Positions 58,197 through 64,000 of a DNA stretch of 64,000 bases are shown piece after piece (position 1 is the first letter of the stretch; each line of letters opens with the position of its first letter). The DNA comes from Jiella sonneratiae (GTDB lineage: Bacteria > Pseudomonadota > Alphaproteobacteria > Rhizobiales > Rhizobiaceae): positions 310,001 through 374,000 of the forward strand of contig NZ_JAFMPY010000001.1 in assembly GCF_017353515.1 (NCBI RefSeq), written 5' to 3'. The notes under the pieces were generated by a model. That model did no database searches. It saw nothing but the letters and a program-made list of their open reading frames with translations, and was not told the DNA's origin. Both the position numbers and the translations under genes were made by a program.

Positions 58197-58430
58197 ATGC
58201 CGATGAATGCCCGAGACATCGAACGGATGATCAAGGACGAGATTCCCGATGCCGTCGTCTCGATCCGCGATCTCGCCGGCGACGGCGACCACTATGCGGC
58301 GGAAATCGTCTCCGAGAGCTTCCGCGGCAAGTCCCGCGTGCAGCAGCATCAGATGGTCTACAAAGCCCTGCGCGGCAACATGGGTGGCGAGCTGCACGCT
58401 CTTGCGCTGCAGACCAGCGCACCTAAGTAG
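58197..58430 (+). CDS. bolA: BolA-family protein
   Basis: Small protein of 77 residues that pairs with monothiol glutaredoxins in iron-sulfur handling. Family features: IKDEIPDAVVSIRDLAGDGDHYAAEIVSESFRGKSRVQQHQMVYKAL, with the conserved His in QQHQMVY that would bind the shared cluster. GGAG precedes the ATG. It is grouped with grxD two genes later, matching the known BolA-Grx partnership. Confidence 0.94.
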   Translation: MPMNARDIERMIKDEIPDAVVSIRDLAGDGDHYAAEIVSESFRGKSRVQQHQMVYKALRGNMGGELHALALQTSAPK

Positions 58431-58435
58431 GCGCC

Positions 58436-58744
58436 ATGAGTGAGCCGGACACGGTTGCGAGCCACACTTTGGAATATCTGCGGCGGCTTGACCGTCGGCA
58501 GTCGGAGTTCAGCGGGCTGCTCCTTCGCCAACAGCAATTGATCGGCCGGTTGGAGCGCACGATGCGGGAGGGTCTCGTGTCCGTGCAGCGCGACTTGTCG
58601 GAAATCAAGGGCGACATCGCTCTTCTCGAAAATCGGATTCTCAATCGCTTGAACGTCGAAATGGAGTTGTCGGACAGGCTCGGTCGCCTTGAGCGACGCG
58701 AGACCACCGACGCGGACGAGATGGCGCATACCCCCAAGGAGTAA
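58436..58744 (+). CDS. Coiled-coil protein between bolA and grxD
   Basis: 102 residues, mostly heptad-like helix: LEYLRRLDRRQSEFSGLLLRQQQLIGRLERTMREGLVSVQRDLSEIKGDIALLENRILNRLNVEMELSDRLGRLERRE. No signal peptide, no Cys. It starts 5 bases after bolA and stops 3 bases before grxD, so the three are one transcript. I know no function; codon usage and GC are slightly lower than in the neighbours. Confidence 0.75.
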   Translation: MSEPDTVASHTLEYLRRLDRRQSEFSGLLLRQQQLIGRLERTMREGLVSVQRDLSEIKGDIALLENRILNRLNVEMELSDRLGRLERRETTDADEMAHTPKE

Positions 58745-58747
58745 GAA

Positions 58748-59095
58748 ATGGACAGCATCAACGAGTGGATCGACAGCGAGGTGAAGTCCAACGACGTCGT
58801 CCTGTTCATGAAGGGCACGCCGTCCTTCCCGCAATGCGGCTTCTCGGGACAGGTCGTCCAGATCCTCGACTACCTCGGCGTCGAGTACAAGGGCGTCAAC
58901 GTCCTGACGTCCGACGAGCTGCGCCAGGGCATCAAGGCCTATTCCGAATGGCCGACGATCCCGCAGCTCTACGTCAAGGGCGAATTCGTCGGCGGCTGCG
59001 ACATCGTGCGCGAGATGTTCCAGGCGAACGAGCTGAAGGGCTTCTTCGAGGAGAACGGCGTTTCGACCAGCCAGGCCGCCGCTGCCAACGGCTGA
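58748..59095 (+). CDS. grxD: Monothiol glutaredoxin, CGFS type
   Basis: 115 residues. Active site CGFS with Cys30 ([24 protein letters not shown]), glutathione-binding [27 protein letters not shown] glutaredoxins carry [2Fe-2S] clusters and hand them on with BolA; the adjacency here supports that. AAGGAGTAAGAA precedes the ATG. Confidence 0.97.
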   Translation: MDSINEWIDSEVKSNDVVLFMKGTPSFPQCGFSGQVVQILDYLGVEYKGVNVLTSDELRQGIKAYSEWPTIPQLYVKGEFVGGCDIVREMFQANELKGFFEENGVSTSQAAAANG

Positions 59096-59520
59096 CCCTG
59101 CCCTGCAAAGGGCCGCGGCATGTCGCCAAGACCGGTCATTCCGGGCCACAGCTGCGCTCGTATCGCTGATCTGAACGGCCTCGGCTTGGTGGCACCGCGC
59201 ATGATGGAGGACACCCCGGCGCCTGGCTGTTTCCGGCGTCGGCTGCCACCGGCGGCACCATAGGGCCGCGTCGCACCGCATTCCTCCGGCCTGTATCACT
59301 CCGCCCCGCATCGCTCCCATGCGCCGTCAGGGCGTGGCCAGGGGCGATGCATCCGCTATGTGTCGCGGTGGACAGTTCTCGTTCGCACCCTCGCATTCCT
59401 GGCCGGCATCGGCCGTTCCGAGGGTCGCGGACGCTCCGCACAATTCGTCGCCCTCCCGCCTCGTCTCGCCCGACGCGGTGGTGGCGGCGCTTTCCGTCTC
59501 GAAAAGCCTTGAGGATTCCA
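59096..59520. other. Intergenic region, 425 bp, nothing recognised
   Basis: Between grxD and the efflux gene. Open frames on both strands are Arg/Pro-rich without ribosome sites and look like chance frames; I see no tRNA, repeat or good terminator. Confidence 0.5.
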
Positions 59521-60801
59521 ATGGCTGCGCCGGCTCAGAAATCCGACACGCACGGGCTGCCCTATTGGGAGCTCGTCTTGATGGTCGCCTGCATGATGGC
59601 GATGAACGCCGCGGCGATCGACATCTTCATCCCGGCGCTGCAGGACATCGGCAGCGCCCTCGACGTCGGCGACGTCAACCAGCGGCAGTTCGTCATCACC
59701 GCCTATCTGCTCGGCTTCGGCGCCGGGCAGATCGCCTACGGCCCGCTCAGCGACCGCTACGGCCGGCGCAGGGTGCTGCTCTTCGGCATAGCCGTCTATG
59801 TGCTCGCGGCGGGCATCGCCACCTTCTCGACGACCTTCGCCATGTTGCTGACGATGCGCGCGATCCAGGGCCTCGGAGCGGCGGCGACCCGGGTCATCGC
59901 GATCTCCGTCGTGCGCGACTGCTTCGGCGGCCGGCGCATGGCGAGCGTCATGTCGCTGGTGATGATGGTGTTCATGGCGATCCCGGTGGTCGCGCCGAAC
60001 ATCGGCCAGGGCATCATGCTGTTCGGGAGCTGGCGCGAGATCTTCGTGATCATCTGCCTGTTCGGTGCCGGCGTCGGCATCTGGGCGGCGCTGCGCCTGC
60101 CGGAGACGCTCGCCCCACAGAACCGCCGCGAACTGACCGGCAAGCGCGTCGCCGAAGCGTTCCGCATCGTCCTGACCAACCGCGTCGCCTTCGGCTACAC
60201 CGTCGCAACGGCGATGATCTTCGGCGTGCTCTTCGGTTTCATCAACCAGGCCGAACAGATCTATACCCAGGCCTACGGGCTCGGACCGTATTTCACGCTG
60301 GTCTTCTCGGCGACGGCGATCTTCATGGCGATCGCCTCCTTCGCCAATTCGCGGCTGGTGGAGCGCTTCGGCATGCGGCGCCTGTCGCACGGGGCGCTCA
60401 TCGTCTTCATGGCGACGGCCCTCGTCCATCTCGTGGTGGCGTGGCTGTCGGGCGGTCAGGCGCCGCTGTGGTTCTTCATTCCGGTGATGACCTTCAACTT
60501 CTGCATCTTCGGCTTCATCGGCACGAACTTCAACGCGCTGGCCATGGATCCGCTCGGCCACGTCGCCGGCACGGCCTCGTCGGTGCTCGGCTTCATGCAG
60601 ACCTTCGTCGGCGGCGTCCTCGGGGCGGTTCTCGGCTATCTCTACGACGGCACGCTGATCCCGCTGCTCTGCGGCTTCATCACCCTGTCGGTGCTGTCGA
60701 CCTTCTGCGTCTTTCTCGCCGAAGGCCGGCTGTTCGAGGCGAAGTACGACGCGGTGACGGGGCCGCATCCCGAGCGCGCCAGACCGAGCGCCGCCGAGTG
60801 A
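59521..60801 (+). CDS. MFS drug-efflux protein, Bcr/CflA family
   Basis: Twelve-helix major-facilitator exporter of 426 residues. Diagnostic motifs: AAIDIFIPALQDIGSALDVG, GFGAGQIAYGPLSDRYGRRRVLLFGIAVYVLAAG (motif A) and AIQGLGAAATRVIAISVVRD. GAGG precedes the ATG at 59521. The N-terminal HGLPYWELVLMVACMMAMNAAAID is normal. Substrate unknown; related proteins export drugs or small peptides. Confidence 0.92.
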   Translation: MAAPAQKSDTHGLPYWELVLMVACMMAMNAAAIDIFIPALQDIGSALDVGDVNQRQFVITAYLLGFGAGQIAYGPLSDRYGRRRVLLFGIAVYVLAAGIATFSTTFAMLLTMRAIQGLGAAATRVIAISVVRDCFGGRRMASVMSLVMMVFMAIPVVAPNIGQGIMLFGSWREIFVIICLFGAGVGIWAALRLPETLAPQNRRELTGKRVAEAFRIVLTNRVAFGYTVATAMIFGVLFGFINQAEQIYTQAYGLGPYFTLVFSATAIFMAIASFANSRLVERFGMRRLSHGALIVFMATALVHLVVAWLSGGQAPLWFFIPVMTFNFCIFGFIGTNFNALAMDPLGHVAGTASSVLGFMQTFVGGVLGAVLGYLYDGTLIPLLCGFITLSVLSTFCVFLAEGRLFEAKYDAVTGPHPERARPSAAE

Positions 60802-60840
60802 GCGGGAGCGGGAGCGGCGTCAATGCCGCGGGACGATCCC

Positions 60841-60862
60841 GGCCGGCCGGTACTGGCCGGCC
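60841..60862. terminator. Hairpin between convergent genes
   Basis: An 8-bp perfect stem GGCCGGCC with a six-base loop, between the efflux gene (plus) and the phosphatase gene (minus). There is no T-tract on either side, so it is at best a weak bidirectional terminator. Confidence 0.35.
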
Positions 60863-60895
60863 GTCGGCGTTGCTTCGCTCTCGCCGGGATCGCCC

Positions 60896-61723
60896 TCAGG
60901 CGTCCGAGAACAGCGCCTCGCGCGCCGCATGCCAGCTCTCTTCGCTGGCGGCGGCGATCAGCGTCCCCTCGCGATCGCGGGGCGTATAGGCCGATCCGTC
61001 GATCTTGCCGACATGGCCGCCGGCCTCCTCGGTGATCAGCGCGCCGGCCAGATGGTCCCAGGGCATCAGCTTGGAATAGACGCAGAACTGCGCGCCGCCG
61101 GATGCAAGCAGCCGGTATTCGTGGCCGGCGCAGCGATAGTTGCCGGTGACCTTGACCCGTTCGAGCCGCGGCAGCACGGCGCGTTTCAGAACCCCCGGAA
61201 AATAGGTGTAGCTGACGCAGCCGACCGCTGCCGACAAAGGCAGAGGCGGTGCGACCCGGAGCGTCGTTTCCTCGCCGGAGGGCAGCCGACGCCGCGCGCC
61301 GCCGCCTCGTTCCGCCAGCATGCAGTCGTCGCCGAGCGGGTCGTAGATCAGGCCGGCGGCGGTCTCGCCGCGCACGACCACCGACATCATCACCGCAAAG
61401 AGCGGCACGCCGGCGGCAAAGTTCGCCGTCCCGTCGACGGGGTCGACCACGACCGCGAGATCGGCCGCGTCGAGCGCATGGAGCAGCGACGGATCGGCCG
61501 CGACCGATTCTTCGCCGACGAACAGCGCGTCCGGCATGATCTCCCGGCAGCCGCGGGCGATGAAGCGTTCCGCGGCCTCGTCCGCCTCGGTCACGAGATC
61601 CGTCGCCGAGGTCTTTTCGCGGATGTCGGCCTCGGAGAGATTGCGGAAGCGCGGCAGGATTTCCCTCCGCGCCGCCTCGCGCAGGAGGTCGGCGAGGCGG
61701 GCGACGTCGATGGTGGGGGTCAA
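60896..61723 (-). CDS. Inositol-monophosphatase family phosphatase
   Basis: Magnesium-dependent phosphatase of 275 residues. Metal-binding GEES at 70-73, DPVDGT at 94-99 and the C-terminal [15 protein letters not shown] are intact. It could act on inositol phosphate, histidinol phosphate or PAP; the sequence does not decide. The start is a TTG at 61723 that overlaps the ttcA stop (TTGA) with AAGGA 8 bases upstream; no ATG or GTG lies in a better place. Confidence 0.88.
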   Translation of the reverse strand: MTPTIDVARLADLLREAARREILPRFRNLSEADIREKTSATDLVTEADEAAERFIARGCREIMPDALFVGEESVAADPSLLHALDAADLAVVVDPVDGTANFAAGVPLFAVMMSVVVRGETAAGLIYDPLGDDCMLAERGGGARRRLPSGEETTLRVAPPLPLSAAVGCVSYTYFPGVLKRAVLPRLERVKVTGNYRCAGHEYRLLASGGAQFCVYSKLMPWDHLAGALITEEAGGHVGKIDGSAYTPRDREGTLIAAASEESWHAAREALFSDA

Positions 61724-62613
61724 AAGTCGGGTCCTTGGGGTTCGAGCGACAGGCCCGCGAAGTCGAAGGCTTGCGGATCGACGAGGTGGCCGGGCCGGAC
61801 ATTGGCGAGCGCCCGCATCATGACGTTCTTGCGACCGGGATAGCGGGTCTCGATCTCGTCGAGCATCTGCTTGGTCAGATTGCGCTGCAGGCCGTCCTGG
61901 CTGCCGCAGAGGTCGCAGGGAATGATCGGAAAGCGCATCGCCTGCGCGAAGCGTTCGAGGTCGCTTTCGGCCGACTGGATCAGCGGCCGCAGCACGAAGA
62001 GATCGCCCTCGTCGTTGACGAGCTTGGCCGGCATCGCCGAGAGGCGGCCGCCATGCAGGAGATTCATGAAAAAGGTCTCGAGGCAATCGTCGCGGTGATG
62101 GCCGAGAACCAGCGCCTCGCACCCCTCCTCCCGGGCGATGCGGTAGAGATGGCCGCGGCGGAGCCGCGAGCAGAGCGAGCAGTAGGTCGCGCCTTCCGGC
62201 AGCTTGTCGGTGACGATCGAATAGGTGTCCCGATACTCGATCCGATGGGCGATGCCGTTCCCGGTCAGCCAGTCGGGAAGCACGTTCTTGGGAAAGTTCG
62301 GCTGGCCCTGGTCGAGGTTGCAGGCGAGGAGATCGACCGGCAGCAGCCCGCGCCACTTGAGATCGTGAAGCAGCGCGAGCAGCGCGTATGAATCCTTGCC
62401 GCCGGAGATCGCCACCAGCCATCTCGCGCCCGGACGCACCATGGCGAAGCGCTCGATGGTCTCGCGCATCTCGCGCACCAGACGCTTGCGCAGCTTCTTG
62501 AACGAAACCGAGCGTGGCGCCCCGGCAAACAGCGGATGGGCGGCTTCCTCCGCCTCGCTTTCGATGGCGACGTCCGTCTCGGCAAGCGCCGGCTGATCGC
62601 GTTCGTCCAGCAT
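61720..62613 (-). CDS. ttcA: tRNA 2-thiocytidine synthetase TtcA
   Basis: Thiolates cytidine 32 in certain tRNAs. 297 residues. PP-loop SGGKDS at 70-75 and the two CxxC pairs that hold the iron-sulfur cluster, Cys145/Cys148 ([11 protein letters not shown]) and the later [15 protein letters not shown] at 62613 with AAGGGG six bases upstream; the frame opens further to 62637 but lacks a better site. Confidence 0.94.
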   Translation of the reverse strand: MLDERDQPALAETDVAIESEAEEAAHPLFAGAPRSVSFKKLRKRLVREMRETIERFAMVRPGARWLVAISGGKDSYALLALLHDLKWRGLLPVDLLACNLDQGQPNFPKNVLPDWLTGNGIAHRIEYRDTYSIVTDKLPEGATYCSLCSRLRRGHLYRIAREEGCEALVLGHHRDDCLETFFMNLLHGGRLSAMPAKLVNDEGDLFVLRPLIQSAESDLERFAQAMRFPIIPCDLCGSQDGLQRNLTKQMLDEIETRYPGRKNVMMRALANVRPGHLVDPQAFDFAGLSLEPQGPDF

Positions 62614-62808
62614 CGTCGACCCCTTCTCTCTCGGCACCCGGCCTCTCTAACGGCTTCCCGGCGCGAAGGTAAGCAGGCATTTCCGCCGCCGTGACCCCGC
62701 AGGAACCGTCGGCGCCGGCCGCCGGCATCGGCTTCATGGTCGACGCCGATCTTCCCCTGCGGTATGTTTGCGGCGGCGTCTTGCCTTCCTCACGACGCGA
62801 GAACAGCG

Positions 62809-63408
62809 ATGCCTTTTTCTCCGAAGCCGAGACCGGTGGTCGTTGACGGCGCGACGCTGGAGCTCGTCGCCTTCTACTATCCCGGCAGCAACACGCCCTG
62901 GGACGACGTCTACGACGCGCCGTTCCTCGGCAACTTCTGGCTCACGACCGTGACCATGACGGTCGGCGGGACGAGCGGCACGTTCCACACCGCCGAGGCG
63001 GCATTCCAGGCGACGAAGTGGTGGCACGACGCGGCGGCGCGCCAGGCGTTCGAGAACGCGCCGGACGGCGACGCCGCCTACCACGTCAAGCGGCAGTTGC
63101 AGCGGGACGGTGTGGCGCCGGATTACGGCTATGCCGGGCTCGGCCGCGACGGCGCGATGCGGCACGTGCTGGCGGCGAAGTTTTCAGGCAAGGACCTCGC
63201 CGACGGCCTGATCGAGACGAAGGAGGCCTATCTTCTCGAACACAACGCCAGGACCGGCCGCGACGACTATTGGAGCGACAATGCCGACGGCACGGGCAGG
63301 AACATGCTCGGCCTGATGCTGATGGCCCTGCGCAGCGATCTCGGCGGCTGCCCGGATCCGGCGCCGAACGCGCCCGTCGCCGACTTCACGCGGCAGGTGG
63401 AGAACTGA
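62809..63408 (+). CDS. NADAR-family protein (YbiA-like)
   Basis: 199 residues. NADAR features: FLGNFW (39-44), the TAEAAFQATKWW helix (61-72), and the C-terminal LLEHNARTGRDDYWSDNADGTGRNMLGLMLMALR. E. coli YbiA removes damaged riboflavin intermediates as an N-glycosidase, and other NADAR proteins act on ADP-ribosylated or NAD-derived molecules. This copy has FLGNF instead of the common LSNF loop and an N-terminal beta extension. It stands alone, not in a defence cluster. Confidence 0.85.
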   Translation: MPFSPKPRPVVVDGATLELVAFYYPGSNTPWDDVYDAPFLGNFWLTTVTMTVGGTSGTFHTAEAAFQATKWWHDAAARQAFENAPDGDAAYHVKRQLQRDGVAPDYGYAGLGRDGAMRHVLAAKFSGKDLADGLIETKEAYLLEHNARTGRDDYWSDNADGTGRNMLGLMLMALRSDLGGCPDPAPNAPVADFTRQVEN

Positions 63409-63723
63409 AGAGCGCTCTGCGAGGCCGATGTGGCCAAGGGATGAACGCGGAACAGCGCGCCGTTTCCCGTTCCCAGGCGCGACGCCATTGCGCGGAGGTG
63501 GCGGCTAGGTGTTGTGGGATTCGGGCTCGCGACGTCCCTCGCCCTTTTGAGGCTTGCCTCGCCGCGCTCGGCTCGCACCTCAGGATGAGAGACGTCGGAC
63601 GATGCGCCGCGAGACCATCCGTGTCATGCGCTGCGAAGTCCCTCCCGCCCCTCCGCCAACGAAAAAGGCCGCCCCGGGGGGCGGCCTTTCCAAAACTTCG
63701 AACGGATCGACCGGTCGGCCGGA
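63409..63723. other. Intergenic region between NADAR gene and rpsD, 315 bp
   Basis: Contains the rpsD terminator at its right end (63662-63689). The rest shows no credible gene; a CCTCAGGATGAG-type stretch near 63580-63592 is similar to short intergenic motifs common in this bacterial order. Confidence 0.45.
63662..63689 (-). terminator. Intrinsic terminator after rpsD
   Basis: GC-rich hairpin GGCCGCCCC / GGGGCGGCC, followed on the minus strand by TTTTT (AAAAA at 63662-63666 on the plus strand). CCTTT on the other side may also give it some plus-strand activity. Confidence 0.85.
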
Positions 63724-64000
63724 TCAGCGCGAATAGAACTCGACGACGAGGTTCGGCTCCATCTGCACGGCGTAAGGAACGTCGTGGAGACCGGGGATGC
63801 GCTGGAAGGTCGCGACCATCTTGTGGTGGTCGACCTCGATGTAGTCCGGCACGTCGCGCTCGGCGAGCTGCGTCGCCTCGATGACGGCGACGTTCTGCTT
63901 GGACTTCTCGCGCACCTCGATCACGTCGCCCGGCTTGCAGACGTAGGACTGGATGTTGGTCCTGACGCCGTTGACGTTGACGTGGCCGTGATTGACGAAC
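63724..64000 (-). CDS. rpsD: 30S ribosomal protein S4, C-terminal part (runs off the right edge)
   Basis: The last 92 or so codons of S4. The S4 RNA-binding domain is in view: [35 protein letters not shown], then ending in the usual [14 protein letters not shown]. The start lies outside the window. Confidence 0.96.
   Translation of the reverse strand, partial: FVNHGHVNVNGVRTNIQSYVCKPGDVIEVREKSKQNVAVIEATQLAERDVPDYIEVDHHKMVATFQRIPGLHDVPYAVQMEPNLVVEFYSR

Noticed and set aside
59136-59441. A 101-codon minus-strand frame in the grxD-efflux gap
   Set aside because: Composition is random-like (Arg/Gly/Pro/Ser) and there is no ribosome site.

Overview
This is a gene-dense, very GC-rich (about two thirds or more G+C by eye) stretch of chromosome from an alphaproteobacterium, most likely a member of the Hyphomicrobiales (Rhizobiales). 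The evidence is the gene order proS-lolC-lolD-dnaE, the order ddl-ftsQ-ftsA-ftsZ-lpxC-bamD-recN-ligA, the order purC-purS-purQ-purL-bolA-grxD-rpsD, a GTTC-N7-GTTC LexA box, and a TTAA-N7-TTAAC CtrA box. I cannot name the genus from sequence reading alone. No phage, plasmid, CRISPR array, rRNA or intact transposase is visible. One tRNA (Cys) is present, and a small palindromic repeat cluster lies near the middle.

Layout. 1-5013 (all minus): the N-terminal part of dnaE, a 28-residue membrane peptide under a textbook LexA-controlled promoter, lolD, lolC and proS. 5225-17777: a tightly packed block for uptake and breakdown of peptides or N-acyl compounds, consisting of a PuuE-like deacetylase, a substrate-binding protein, two permeases, an SDR, two ATPases, a cytoplasmic penicillin-acylase-type Ntn hydrolase and an M20 peptidase. 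It is divergent from an IclR regulator, which is followed by a convergent DapA-like gene. 17957-24178: an LprI-like protein, gatC-GNAT-gatA, a cupin, metY and a Gfo/Idh oxidoreductase. 24332-30546: envelope and stress proteins (DUF4142, DUF2231, a sorbosone-dehydrogenase-like beta-propeller), a GGDEF protein, a CoA-binding protein and a crotonase. 30547-32380: a thioesterase whose 3' end has been rewritten by a 76-bp palindromic repeat, then rplM-rpsI. 32524-39313: chemoreceptor, VWA protein, cytochrome b561, AzlCD exporter, YbjN-like protein and small proteins.

39445-52380 (all minus): the 3' half of the division and cell-wall cluster, ddl-ftsQ-ftsA-ftsZ-lpxC-bamD-recN-(FAD monooxygenase)-ligA. 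It begins at ddl directly beneath a CtrA box; murB/murC are not next to it as they are in related genomes. Instead, a divergent tRNA-Cys and the purine operon follow: purC, purS, purQ, two lipoprotein genes, purL, bolA, a coiled-coil protein and the CGFS glutaredoxin grxD. The right end holds a Bcr/CflA-type efflux protein, an inositol-monophosphatase-like enzyme, ttcA, a NADAR protein and the 3' part of rpsD.

Most of the window is core housekeeping sequence. The parts most worth a second look are the SOS-controlled micro-membrane protein beside dnaE (a possible SidA-like division inhibitor), the amide/peptide catabolic block, the repeat insertion that changed a coding end, and the CtrA-controlled break point in the division cluster.
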